From the NCBI RefSeq assembly GCF_038404745.2, contig NZ_JAYKTT020000079.1, forward strand, positions 35,182 to 99,181: a DNA stretch of 64,000 nt, written 5' to 3'. Shown here piece after piece: positions 36,603 through 45,205 of the stretch; positions within the stretch are counted from its first letter, which is position 1, and every line of letters begins with the position of its first letter. Below the pieces are notes generated by a model. The model searched no databases. It had not been told where the DNA came from and worked only from the letters and a program-made list of their open reading frames with translations. This stretch comes from Chlorogloeopsis sp038404745. Lineage in GTDB: Bacteria; Cyanobacteriota; Cyanobacteriia; Cyanobacteriales; Nostocaceae. Made by a program: the position numbers and the translations under genes.

Positions 36603-37400
36603 TTAATGATGGGTAGTAGCAGCTAATTCAGATTGATTAATCTGCCAATTCTGTTCTGAAACTTGCATTTGCAACCATTGATTAAAACGTTCATTGATTA
36701 ATCTTTGACGCATCGAGGGTTCTAACTTAGCTGTTAGTAATTTTTCTAGGCGAATAATTATAATCCAATCGCCTACTTGAGTAGGTGGTAATAATTGTTG
36801 GGGTTGACTTGCTAACAGTAATTTTGCCAAAACTGGATGAAGTGTTTGTAACTCCACAGGGCCAATTAAACCATCTGTTTCCTTTTCTGGGCCTTGTGCA
36901 TATTCTCGCGCTAGTTGGGTGAAAGACTGTTCTCCTTCCTTGATACGAAAGTAAAGTTCTTGGGCGATGCCTAGATCAGTAGTCCTAATTAGAGAGTAAA
37001 CAACGCGATCTAACAACGGTTTACGTTGAATAAAATAAGTATCTAAATCTTTTCCCCAGTTGATTTGTTTAAATTTTTCTAGTTTTAATTGTCGAACAGC
37101 CAGCGCCTCAAATTGCTTTACACTCATATTATTTTGTTGCAACCAAAGCTGAAGCATAGCATCAGAAGTGAGTTTATTTTGTTGAGCAAATTGTTGACAA
37201 GCAAGTTTAGTCTCCTCTGATGTAAACTCAATTTCTGCTATTGCTTGGTTAATTACTATTTCTTTTACTAGCTGCGGTAACAGTTGATATTCTGCTAACA
37301 GTGGTAAAACTTCTGTGGCTGTCAGTATGCGATCGCCTACTTGCAGAACTGGAGACATAAAACTTTTCAAAGGAGTTGCGATAGTAGTAGATTTTCTCAA
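36603..37400 (-). CDS. PpiC-type peptidyl-prolyl isomerase of the secretion operon
   Basis: A 265-residue protein with a SurA-like N-terminal helical part (EIVINQAIAEIEFTSEE) and a parvulin domain (EGEQSFTQLAREYAQGPEKETDG, then GPVELQTLHPVLA). No signal peptide is seen, so it probably acts in the cytoplasm or is membrane-associated, keeping the exported protein loose. The gene is about 250 bases upstream of the ABC exporter on the same strand; this trio is common in heterocyst-forming cyanobacteria. The start could be the ATG for MSPVLQVGDR (14 codons later). Confidence 0.88.
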   Translation of the reverse strand: MRKSTTIATPLKSFMSPVLQVGDRILTATEVLPLLAEYQLLPQLVKEIVINQAIAEIEFTSEETKLACQQFAQQNKLTSDAMLQLWLQQNNMSVKQFEALAVRQLKLEKFKQINWGKDLDTYFIQRKPLLDRVVYSLIRTTDLGIAQELYFRIKEGEQSFTQLAREYAQGPEKETDGLIGPVELQTLHPVLAKLLLASQPQQLLPPTQVGDWIIIIRLEKLLTAKLEPSMRQRLINERFNQWLQMQVSEQNWQINQSELAATTHH

Positions 37401-37553
37401 ACTAATTAGTCACATAAGGTTAAACTCAGGTTAAAAAAAGAGAATTGCATTCAGGCTCAATATGTGCGTTTGGAATTGTGCACAGTCTACTCAAGCCATA
37501 TTTATGCTTGTGAGGTGTATCCTAATTTAGGACATCAAAAAGACGCTATGGCA

Positions 37554-37616
37554 GTCCTAAATCATTCGTGAAAAGCACAAGATACCCGACTTCTCAAATG
37601 GAGCCGGGTATCTGTG
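37554..37616. repeat. Dispersed hairpin repeat (copy A)
   Basis: Reads GTCCTAAAT...GATACCCGACTTCTC and then a stem of AGATACCCG/CGGGTATCT. The same element, with a perfect stem, is at 63920-63985. It lies between the secretion operon and the radical SAM gene and may also end transcription. Confidence 0.85.
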
Positions 37617-37693
37617 TATTTAAATTTTTACAAACCAACAGGTCTGCTGTATCTTTCAGTCTAGGAAAACGCACGAGATAAGGCGATCCTCTT

Positions 37694-39283
37694 CTAAGCA
37701 ACTACAGCCTCTGCTTCTACCTCTATCTTGCTTCTCGCTTCCTCTGCCAGAAACTGCGCTATTTGTTCATTAATCTCCCTTTTGACAATTTGGCGATACT
37801 CCACAAAATGCTCGATTTGAGCGCAAACGGACAGATAGCTACTTAACCCACCTGGATTATAGCGCCACATATTCCAAAGATTGCGCCAGAACTGCCAACG
37901 GGTTTTGCGAAGGACACCTTGTCGCCAGCATATGGTCAATAAGGCACGAATTGTTACCCAATTAATTGGTTTTTTTGCACCTTTACCTTTCTTGGGATAA
38001 GTTGCCTCGCCCAGAATTCGGTAATGGCGATAGGCACGATCAAGGAACTTTGCTGGGTCGTATAATTGCCAAAATGCCTCTACATATTCATGGGCAATCT
38101 CCTCTAAGGGACGGGTTGGTACGTAATTCATCAACGTAGTTTGGTTGATGTTAGCTGACTTACTGCGGAGTCGTCCTTCCTTTTCTAAGCGATGCCACAG
38201 AGCTGTATCAGGCAATGCTTGCAACATACTAAACAGCGCCGTAGGAATAGATGTTTGTTCTACAAATTGCACGATTCTCGCGCCTGCGCCCGCCTTCTCA
38301 CCATCGAAGCCAATGATGAATCCTGCCATCACCCGCAAGCCCGCTTTTGCGATCGCATTCACTGCCTCAGTCAAGGAATTCCTTGTGTTTTGGTGTTTTT
38401 GGGTTAGAGTCAAACTAGCTTCATCTGGTGTTTCAATGCCTAAAAAGACGGCTCCAAAATTGCACTGCACCATCCAATCCATTAATTCTTGGTCGTTTGC
38501 CAAATCGACTGAGGCTTCTGTGGCAAAGGAAAAAGGATACTGATGTTTCACCATCCAGGGTTTTAGTTCTTTGAGGAACAGTTTGACATTGCGTTTATTG
38601 CCAATGAAATTGTCATCCACCATAAAAATGCTGCGTCGCCAACCCAACTCGTAGAGGCGATCGAGTTCTTTAAGCAGTTGTTCCGGAGTTTTCGTGCGCG
38701 GCTTGCGACCGTAGAGCACAATAATGTCACAAAACTCGCATTGGAAGGGACATCCTCGCGAAAACTGTACTGACATTTCTGCATAAGCATCGAATTCCAA
38801 CAGGTCAAACCGGGGAATGGGTGTATGGGTAACATCTGGTCTTTCGCCATTGGCACGGAAGATTCCCGATCGCTCGCCCCGTGCGATCGCAAGGGTAAAC
38901 AGGGGCAAAGTTATCTCTCCTTCATCCAAAATCAAATAGTCTGCCCCTACCTCCATCACTTCCTGAGGTAATGCAGTTGCGTAAGGCCCACCTACTGCTA
39001 CCCGTTTTCCTCTACGTTTCGCCTCCTGGATTTGCTTTAATAAATCTTCCTTTTGCACGATCATGGCAGACAGAATCACCAAATCTGCCCAATCCCATTC
39101 TGCTTGGTTAACTTCGCGTATATTGCGATCAACTAGCTTAAATTCCCATTCCTGCGGCAAAATAGCGGCAACCGTCACTAACCCAAGCGGTGGCAACATA
39201 GCTTTGCGATTGAGTAATGCCAGGGTCTTCTCAAACGACCAAAAGCTTTTTGGAAAAAGGGGATACAGGAGCAAAATATTCAT
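37694..39283 (-). CDS. B12-binding radical SAM protein (DUF4070 family, HpnP-like)
   Basis: A 529-residue protein. An N-terminal cobalamin-binding domain (about 1-140: LPPLGLVTVAAILP, VGGPYATALP) precedes a radical SAM domain with the cluster motif CPFQCEFCD, and a C-terminal DUF4070. HpnP, the hopanoid C-2 methylase, belongs to this family, and its cyanobacterial forms look similar, but other members have different substrates, so hopanoid methylation is only a candidate. The start is the ATG at 39283 since GGAGG lies 5 bases upstream. No hopanoid genes adjoin. Confidence 0.85.
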   Translation of the reverse strand: MNILLLYPLFPKSFWSFEKTLALLNRKAMLPPLGLVTVAAILPQEWEFKLVDRNIREVNQAEWDWADLVILSAMIVQKEDLLKQIQEAKRRGKRVAVGGPYATALPQEVMEVGADYLILDEGEITLPLFTLAIARGERSGIFRANGERPDVTHTPIPRFDLLEFDAYAEMSVQFSRGCPFQCEFCDIIVLYGRKPRTKTPEQLLKELDRLYELGWRRSIFMVDDNFIGNKRNVKLFLKELKPWMVKHQYPFSFATEASVDLANDQELMDWMVQCNFGAVFLGIETPDEASLTLTQKHQNTRNSLTEAVNAIAKAGLRVMAGFIIGFDGEKAGAGARIVQFVEQTSIPTALFSMLQALPDTALWHRLEKEGRLRSKSANINQTTLMNYVPTRPLEEIAHEYVEAFWQLYDPAKFLDRAYRHYRILGEATYPKKGKGAKKPINWVTIRALLTICWRQGVLRKTRWQFWRNLWNMWRYNPGGLSSYLSVCAQIEHFVEYRQIVKREINEQIAQFLAEEARSKIEVEAEAVVA

Positions 39284-39433
39284 AAAAACCTCCAATTAAC
39301 TGTATCCCTCGCTGAGACTGAATGGTGTATTCAAAATACCACTCGCTGGAGAGTAAGATACACGCTGATTAACTTAGATTACTAGAATTTAGAGTCTTTA
39401 AAGACATTAAGTTTAGCTCGCCTGTTAACCAAG

Positions 39434-39778
39434 CTAAATACCGATAGAAACTGTAGTGTAATTATAAGCTCTCACAAAGCGTCTATGTCTAAGAATTGCC
39501 CCTAAATTCGCTAATAGACAGATACTTGCCAAACCCAACAAAATGTATGTAGGAGCCATAACTACTCCAATCATGAACCAAGCAAGTACATGCAGTATCA
39601 TGAGTAGAGCAAAGATATTGGCAATTCCAGCAGCTTGCCAGACCTGAACAGCCGGACGATGCAACAGTGTAAAAATTATTGTCAATGAGGTAGCAAGCAG
39701 GTTGGCTGGAATTAGAAAGGCACAAATGCCAATACAGTAAGTGCTTGAGAATTCAGTCAAGGTGTTGAAGTCTAACAT
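39434..39778 (-). CDS. Three-span membrane protein of unknown function
   Basis: A 114-residue protein with three to four hydrophobic segments (GICAFLIPANLLATSL, FALLMILHVLAWFM, YILLGLASICLLANL) and a basic end of the third (RHRRFVRAYN). AAGAGAA lies before the ATG. The start overlaps the TAA of a 41-codon frame (TAATG), which suggests coupled translation. No family is recognised. Confidence 0.65.
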   Translation of the reverse strand: MLDFNTLTEFSSTYCIGICAFLIPANLLATSLTIIFTLLHRPAVQVWQAAGIANIFALLMILHVLAWFMIGVVMAPTYILLGLASICLLANLGAILRHRRFVRAYNYTTVSIGI

Positions 39779-39903
39779 TAGTTCTCTTGGGTTAAGTTAA
39801 CAAATTTTGGCGTTGCTGCTATACAGATCGCAGTCTCGCTGTCCTTGGCATCAAAACTTTTATAATAGTTGCAATCAAAATCTTCAATTTTTAAAAGAGT
39901 CAT
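39778..39903 (-). CDS. 41-residue peptide coupled to the membrane protein gene
   Basis: The frame starts MTLLKIEDFDCNYYKSFDAK and ends FVNLTQEN, its TAA sharing bases with the next ATG. The first 15 residues resemble the N-terminus of cyanobacterial PRC-barrel stress proteins (L-x-DFDPNY-x-x-F), but the domain is missing. It may be a leader peptide or the truncated end of such a gene. Confidence 0.45.
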   Translation of the reverse strand: MTLLKIEDFDCNYYKSFDAKDSETAICIAATPKFVNLTQEN

Positions 39904-40095
39904 AACATTTTTCTCATCATTTTGTGCGGTTTATTTTCTTGACTATTTATAACTAGACAAAAATAATTGGTTCTACTCTATCTTTTCTCATCCAGACTTA
40001 ACTCAATTTCAGAATTCAACATCTTTATAAACTTCTACTAAGGGGCATATTAAGGTTATACGTCGCCCGACTGAGATGTGTAAAAAAGCGTAATG

Positions 40096-40893
40096 TTAGC
40101 TGTAGCTAGCGGACATGCGCTCGATCTGGGCATAGCCACTGAATATCAACTGTTGACCTTGGGTTTCTAATCGGTTGAGCCACATCGTAATGCCATCGAG
40201 ATCAAAGCGATCCAAATCAACCATGCAATCCAAAACTTGAGCTAATACGGCGCTCAAAGTTTCAGATATGTGCCGTTGAAATTCTGGCACGGTGTCTGGT
40301 TCAAACTTCGGATCGTAGAAAGCAAGGCGGCGTCGCCGCTCAATGGCTATGGTTGCACTCAGGCTGATTGGCACTAGTTCGCCGTTGCTTAGGTCGGCCT
40401 TAGCCCAAATTCGCACCCGATTGTTGGGCAACAACTTTAACTGGATGGCTTCAAAAGAGACCAACTCACTGGTAGATATGTCGGATAAGGCAGGCAGGGA
40501 GAGATTCACCAGACGCTTTTTCACCAGTTCCGCCTTGAAAGCGTGGTTGATGCCTGCTTCTGAAAGGATGACTTGAGCCACCGCTTGGGTAGGTTGCTTG
40601 AGAGTGAGTTTGCCGCTCAAAACACTGCTGAAGTCAATTGCTACGGCATCGGTCTGAAAAGACACTTCTTCCGCCCTGAAATCATTGCGGATGACAAGCC
40701 CACGGCCATTCATTTTGAAGCCATCGATGCTGCCTTGCAAGAGTTTACTGGAAGGGTGGCATTGGACAAAGACTTCTACTGACTCGCTTTGAGTAAATAA
40801 GTAACGAATCGTTTTGCTAGCAACAGTGTTGAGTAAGCGCTCTCCCCAATCGCTTCCAGTGGGATTAGTTAAATCATTACGGCTGCCAAACAT
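40096..40893 (-). CDS. DUF2993 (LmeA-like) lipid-binding protein
   Basis: A 265-residue protein of DUF2993. Marks: IRYLFTQSESVEVFVQCHPSSKLL in two parts, SIDGFKMNGRGLVI, and an acidic last third (RFDLDGITMWLNRLE). The family is related to mycobacterial LmeA and may bind phospholipid or act in envelope lipid handling; no reaction is shown in cyanobacteria. The ATG at 40893 follows GGAGGAAAC by 5-8 bases, so the 23 codons before it are excluded. Upstream on the same strand lies nblA. Confidence 0.82.
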   Translation of the reverse strand: MFGSRNDLTNPTGSDWGERLLNTVASKTIRYLFTQSESVEVFVQCHPSSKLLQGSIDGFKMNGRGLVIRNDFRAEEVSFQTDAVAIDFSSVLSGKLTLKQPTQAVAQVILSEAGINHAFKAELVKKRLVNLSLPALSDISTSELVSFEAIQLKLLPNNRVRIWAKADLSNGELVPISLSATIAIERRRRLAFYDPKFEPDTVPEFQRHISETLSAVLAQVLDCMVDLDRFDLDGITMWLNRLETQGQQLIFSGYAQIERMSASYS

Positions 40894-41028
40894 AGAGGTT
40901 TCCTCCACAAAACTTCTTCGGCTCAATATGGATGCCAGGGAGCTAGTTGAGGAGGTAATCAAGCATTGATGCTAGCAGGGTTTGGCCTCGTTTTCTGGCA
41001 TTGTGAACAAAAATAAAATGACCAAGCT

Positions 41029-41226
41029 TTAGCTAGAGACGGTGCCTGAATCTAGCCTCCACTCATGTTTCAGCAATTGCTGGTACGTTATATCCTGAAT
41101 AATCATCTGCTTATACAACATGAGTAAAAACTCGTGGGCTTGTTCACGGGACATATGCTGTACTTGGTCGGCAAAGCAACGGATGCTAAATTCTTGCTCT
41201 AAAGATAATTTGATGGGCTGATTCAT
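41029..41226 (-). CDS. nblA: Phycobilisome degradation protein NblA
   Basis: A 65-residue protein with the NblA pattern LSLEQEFSIRCFADQVQHM and EQAHEFLLMLYKQMI, then the LLKHEW block. NblA binds phycobiliproteins and delivers them to the Clp protease when nitrogen or sulphur is short, bleaching the cell. AGGAG precedes the ATG at 41226. It is next to an ssl1498-type gene on the same strand and not far from an allophycocyanin paralogue. Confidence 0.95.
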   Translation of the reverse strand: MNQPIKLSLEQEFSIRCFADQVQHMSREQAHEFLLMLYKQMIIQDITYQQLLKHEWRLDSGTVSS

Positions 41227-41304
41227 CGCTGGCTCCTGTACCAAATTGGGACGAAAACTAGAGAGTCAATCCTAGCTAGATATCTTAAGTCTGAACCTAA
41301 ATAC

Positions 41305-41733
41305 CTAGCTCACAGCAAATGCAGTCATCAGTGTCAGAGCAACAAACAGGATAGCTACTGCCCCTTGGAAGATGTAGCGCTGTTGCTGTTCTGGTGAGGG
41401 ATACTCTGCCAAGGACATACCAGGCTGAATTGCGTAGTTATTAATCATTCCCTCATCATCTAATGTGTAGCCAGTTGCGAGAGGCATATTCAGCAATTGA
41501 CTGCCGTCTCTGTGCCTACGCGCTTGAACTTCAGCGGGGATCAGTTCACTGCCATCACTACGAAGATGTGCAATTGCTTTCTTCGGTTTGTTTCCTGCTG
41601 TTAACTCTCCTTCTTTGTTGAAATGCATTTCCAATGGCTCGCAGATGTACACTTCAGCTTCAATAAAGAAGCTGTCAGCAGTCATACAATCATCAAGGTT
41701 GAGGGTCTTCCCTTCTTTATCGGTGTAGCGCAT
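41305..41733 (-). CDS. ssl1498-family light-harvesting-like protein
   Basis: A 142-residue protein. The C-terminal part (DDEGMINNYAIQPGMSLAEY, then QQQRYIFQGAVAILFVALTLM) matches ssl1498-type proteins, which carry one membrane helix like those of HliP proteins and associate with photosystem assembly. The N-terminal 90 residues are an unusual soluble extension (LNLDDCMTADSFFIEAEVYI) with two cysteines. GAGGT lies upstream of the ATG. Upstream and downstream neighbours are also light-acclimation genes. Confidence 0.8.
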   Translation of the reverse strand: MRYTDKEGKTLNLDDCMTADSFFIEAEVYICEPLEMHFNKEGELTAGNKPKKAIAHLRSDGSELIPAEVQARRHRDGSQLLNMPLATGYTLDDEGMINNYAIQPGMSLAEYPSPEQQQRYIFQGAVAILFVALTLMTAFAVS

Positions 41734-42021
41734 GGGCGTGACCTCATGTAAAGTTCTATATAGTTATTATAACGAATTATTTACGAGGTTTACGAGGTTG
41801 ATATACTTGTGATATTATTATCTGTTATTTTATTGATAACATCTTTACGGACAAACGATTGCATTGTCTTCCGTTATTTTGCCACCTTGCAGAGGCAGCC
41901 TCATGTGAGGACAGGCATTATCCATCGCATAGATCTGCTCTTTGTGATGCAGGAGTAAAATCGCGTGGTTACCCACTTTCACCACCTTCCGCGCATCTTG
42001 GGGAAGCGCATCTTGACCATG

Positions 42022-42537
42022 CTAACTTGAAACTGACGGTTCTAACTGCTTTTCAGGATTTAAATCACCATGTCTAGGAACATGACCTAAAATCTGTTGA
42101 GCGATCGCGTATGAAGACTGTTGGCAAATCGCTAAAGTGGCAAGCACAGCAAGGAACTCATTAATATCCAGGGGTTTGGTGAACCACAGGTCAAACCCAG
42201 CACACAGAGCACGTTGAAGCATCTTTTCATTGACATAGCCCGTCACAGCAATGGCTAGCACCACTTCCCCTCGCTCTCCCGCGTTGGTTCTCACTTGTTG
42301 AATCAGGGCATAACCATCTTCCTTTGGCAAAGCAATATCACTCACGAGGACATCAGGTGGCCATTGCCCAAATATTTCCAGAGTTTACTGGACTGAAAAC
42401 GCTTTTTGCACCTCAACACCATAGAGTTGCAGCAGCATCGCAATCAAATCGCAGAAATCGACATTATTGTCTACAACCAGTACTCGCAGCCCTTGGAGGA
42501 ATGAAAAATTAGTAGGAAATTCATTATTTGTATACAT
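42022..42537 (-). pseudogene. CheY-like response regulator with an internal TAA
   Basis: A 172-codon frame from the ATG at 42537 (MYTNNEFPTNFSFLQGLRVL) carries a receiver domain broken only by TAA at 42385-42387 (codon 51). Before the stop: VLVVDNNVDFCDLIAMLLQL; after: QWPPDVLVSDIALPKEDGYAL, with the phosphorylated aspartate at codon 67, and AVTGYVNEK and FTKPLD. The stop is where family members have Gln or Glu (Q-x-ALE). The gene is probably inactive; a GTG at 42345 could start a fragment lacking the acid pocket. No kinase adjoins it. Confidence 0.8.
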
Positions 42538-42758
42538 CGCAACTCCAATCCAGATTTCACGTGCAAGCTGTTGTAAAAAGTTGATCGTTCAAACAGGAGT
42601 TAACTGGAAGGTAACTGATGTCTTATTGATTCCCCTACAGCATGACAAGTTGCTGTTTTATTTCTGGGGTTATTTGGTTAACTTCGACATGAAAAGTAAG
42701 GAAAGTTTCAGTTCTGAATTCCTTCTATATTCTTTTACTAAAAACATCCAAAAAGTTG

Positions 42759-42796
42759 TGGGACAGTGACTATTTCTATTTATAGTCACTGCCCCA
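42759..42796 (-). terminator. Rho-independent terminator of the fasciclin gene
   Basis: Two 15-base arms (42759-42773 and 42782-42796, core CAGTGACTAT) pair with one G-U around an 8-base loop. On the minus strand a CAACTTTTT run follows. It lies 30 bases after the fasciclin stop. Confidence 0.8.
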
Positions 42797-42825
42797 TAGA
42801 TACTATTTCCTATCTAAGCGTTTGC

Positions 42826-43236
42826 TTACGCAGAAATCAACACTGTATCAATGATATGGATCACACCATTATCAGCAGCAACATCTGGTGTTGTGACTGT
42901 GGCATTGTTTATCTTGACACCATTAGAAGCGTCAATTTTCACATCTTCACCTTCAACCGTTGTAGCCGATTTCAGCTTCACCACATCTGCCGCCATCACT
43001 TTGCCTGAAACAACATGACAGGTCAGGATTTTTTTGAGCTTGGGAATGTCCTGAAGCAATGCGTCTACTGTACCTTTAGGAAGCTTTGCAAACGCCTCAT
43101 CAGTGGGCGCAAAAACGGTGAATGATCCAGTCCCTTTAAGAGTATCTACCAGACCAGCAGCTTTGACCGCAGCTACTAGGGTGCTGAAAGAACCAGCATT
43201 AACAGCAATATCAACAATGTCAGCTATGTATTTCAC
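42826..43236 (-). CDS. Fasciclin (FAS1) domain protein
   Basis: A 136-residue protein that is one FAS1 domain: IADIVDIAVNAGSFSTL, FTVFAPTDEAFAKLPKG, and ILTCHVVSGKVMAADV, ending DNGVIHIIDTVLI. FAS1 proteins aid cell adhesion or matrix contacts; cyanobacterial single-domain forms also respond to stress. There is no signal peptide. A GTG start at 43236 is used, with no strong ribosome site. A terminator follows at 42759. Confidence 0.92.
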   Translation of the reverse strand: MKYIADIVDIAVNAGSFSTLVAAVKAAGLVDTLKGTGSFTVFAPTDEAFAKLPKGTVDALLQDIPKLKKILTCHVVSGKVMAADVVKLKSATTVEGEDVKIDASNGVKINNATVTTPDVAADNGVIHIIDTVLISA

Positions 43237-43670
43237 CTAGTGAGCGTGGAATCTGTTAACAAGGTTTAGTATGGCACCCTGTTGTCATATATCATGTTTG
43301 AGCAAGCGTTTGATTAGCGTATAAGTTGTATAGTTTTTAATATAAATATTCCAATTTTTAAAATAAATTGCAAGCTTATCATCTCAAATTATGCTTCAGT
43401 AAATACAACAGTATTATCACTAAAATTAAAATGGAAGGTTATTGCTGAGATAGTATGTTCTTCCAGTTACCCAACTTGTATCCTGTGAGCTTTTAGAAAA
43501 CTATAAACTGCTACTTTAGAATTTTCTTATATACATTTATCAAAAGGTTGATTTTTTAAATATAAAATAAAATATCTTGCAGTCTTTCTTAGCTCTGTAT
43601 TAATATTGTCCTTTAATTTTTCTTTGTTGGATTGTTAGAATGTAGTTAAGCTCATGCGAGAGACAAAGTT
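43237..43670. other. AT-rich intergenic stretch
   Basis: About 430 bases between divergent genes with no supported gene or RNA. It should hold the promoters of the fasciclin gene and of the small gene at 43671. Confidence 0.6.
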
Positions 43671-43931
43671 ATGGTTACAAATAAATTTGATGATACATTA
43701 GCAGCCATTGAGTTAAATGCAGCCAGAAAATTAAACTGGGATTATAGCCAGTTTAAAGATTTTTTTAGTTTTACAGTCAATAAAGAAGCTATTGAGATAG
43801 CGCTCAAGAATCAAATCGAAGAATCTCAGTTGGAAACTTTAAAGCAAGCTTTATTAGATTATGGTTTTCAGTACAAAAAAACCGTAAATGATTTGATCTT
43901 GGTTTTTGAGCAAGATGTTGAATTAAGATAA
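43671..43931 (+). CDS. Small hypothetical protein
   Basis: An 86-residue soluble, mostly helical protein (start MVTNKFDDTLAAIELN; end LILVFEQDVELR). Its charge pattern (IEIALKNQIEESQLETLK) suggests helical packing. No family is recognised. It stands alone in a gene-poor stretch; AGAGAC-type purines precede the ATG. Confidence 0.55.
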   Translation: MVTNKFDDTLAAIELNAARKLNWDYSQFKDFFSFTVNKEAIEIALKNQIEESQLETLKQALLDYGFQYKKTVNDLILVFEQDVELR

Positions 43932-44277
43932 AGCAACATCGTAGATTGCTAAGAATACTGCCCTAGCAAGTATTACATGGAAATAAGTTGAATCGAACTA
44001 AGATTTCCGGAGCGCAGTGGAAGCGGAAAAATGTACCTCAAGTCCTTGCCCGTCGCTGTGTCTACCCCAACGGATTATTGTCTGTTTGAACTACCTTAAA
44101 AAATGAGATGCTCCCAGTTCAATCAGTCTCAGTAAACTAAGGTCGAATGGTTTGAGTCAACAGTCCTCAAACCCCATCTCCAGAATTTAGCCAAGACTAT
44201 CGGTTATCTGGGTTGTGACGCGCGTAGACGCGGAGCAGCTTGTGGCTAGACATCGCTGTTGAAGTAATTCCTGTTGT
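43932..44277. other. Intergenic stretch with a short dispersed repeat
   Basis: No gene. Positions 44218-44250 contain GCGTAGACGCGGAGCAGCTT, a variant of the element at about 6740 and 62905. Confidence 0.55.
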
Positions 44278-44763
44278 CTACTGGAGAGCATTAATTAGAT
44301 AGTCGAAGTAAGTGCCAACAACAAGCGCATCTTCTCCAGACAACATCGAGCTAGTGATGTTCTTCATGGCACGGACACTTTCGGCAACGGCGTCAATAGG
44401 GGTGCCGAGGGATCTGTACATTTGGCGAACACCAACGATTCCGATCTGTTGAATTGGCGTAACGTCTCCAGCCGCAACACTGTAAGTGATCAAGCGCAGA
44501 TAGTAATTCATATCCCGCAGGCAGGTGGCAGTCATCTGGTTGCCGTAGGCATTTCCACCTGGAGAAACAAGGCTGGGACGCCTTTGGAAGAGTTGGTTTC
44601 CAGCTTGCTTAATAATGCGATCGCGGCTTTGAGTTAAAACTTCCACAAGGTGTAGACGGTGCTCACTGCTCTTAATAAAGATCTTGATCTGATCCAGTTC
44701 TCCAGGGCTGAGATAGCGAACCTCGGCATCTGCATTCACAATCATCTTGGTAATAATACTCAT
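44278..44763 (-). CDS. Allophycocyanin alpha-subunit paralogue (ApcA2-like)
   Basis: A 161-residue phycobiliprotein, exactly the length of allophycocyanin alpha. It reads SIITKMIVNADAEVRYLSPG, SPGGNAYGNQ, and the bilin-binding ATCLRDMNYYLRL with the chromophore cysteine, then GVRQMYRSLGTP. Residues near the chromophore differ from canonical ApcA (YSVAAGDVTPI; end LVVGTYFDYLINALQ). It is closer to ApcA than to the ApcD-type terminal emitter, so I read it as a second ApcA. No apcB or linker adjoins it. AGGAG precedes the ATG at 44763. Its expression may be tied to special light or nutrient states. Confidence 0.85.
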   Translation of the reverse strand: MSIITKMIVNADAEVRYLSPGELDQIKIFIKSSEHRLHLVEVLTQSRDRIIKQAGNQLFQRRPSLVSPGGNAYGNQMTATCLRDMNYYLRLITYSVAAGDVTPIQQIGIVGVRQMYRSLGTPIDAVAESVRAMKNITSSMLSGEDALVVGTYFDYLINALQ

Positions 44764-44920
44764 TAACAAACTCCTGAAATTAAATTTAGGTCTATCTGAA
44801 ACGATTAAATTGTTTGCAGTTTGAACCTAGCTCTGCAAAGGGTGCAGTGTAGCATCTGGCGATGAGCGGTGCTTTTAGATTAACGACACCGCTCACAAAT
44901 GGCAGATTAATTGTTAGGTA

Positions 44921-45205
44921 TTAGCCAAAATAATTGGCAGACTTTAAGCGATCGTTGTGCATTCTCCCATTAGGCATTTTTGCTCTTCTCAGATTAGCCC
45001 TGCTTAGATTGGCTCCTTTGAGTTCAGCCCAGTTTAGATTAGCATTGCTTAGATCTGAGTCGCTCAAATCTGCGTTGCTCAAGTGTGTCCCAGTCAAATC
45101 TACCCCACTCAAATTTGCTTTAGCTAAACTAATCCCTCTCCAGTCTGCCTCTCTAAAATTTCTTTCCCCGGCTGCATATTGCCTCAAAACTTTATTGGCA
45201 TCCAT
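44921..45205 (-). CDS. Short pentapeptide-repeat protein
   Basis: A 94-residue protein with about 11 pentapeptides (ANLSGVDLTGTHLSNADL, then ANLNWAELKGANL) after a helical start (MDANKVLRQYAAGERNF). It ends with a polar tail (MHNDRLKSANYFG). The ATG at 45205 is chosen because GAGG stands 8 bases before it and family members begin the same way; an ATG 45 bases upstream is possible. It shares the strand with the allophycocyanin paralogue. Confidence 0.8.
   Translation of the reverse strand: MDANKVLRQYAAGERNFREADWRGISLAKANLSGVDLTGTHLSNADLSDSDLSNANLNWAELKGANLSRANLRRAKMPNGRMHNDRLKSANYFG

Noticed and set aside
42467..42769. Plus-strand frame of 100 codons between the receiver and fasciclin genes
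   Set aside because: It overlaps the receiver gene, has no family features and crosses the terminator region.
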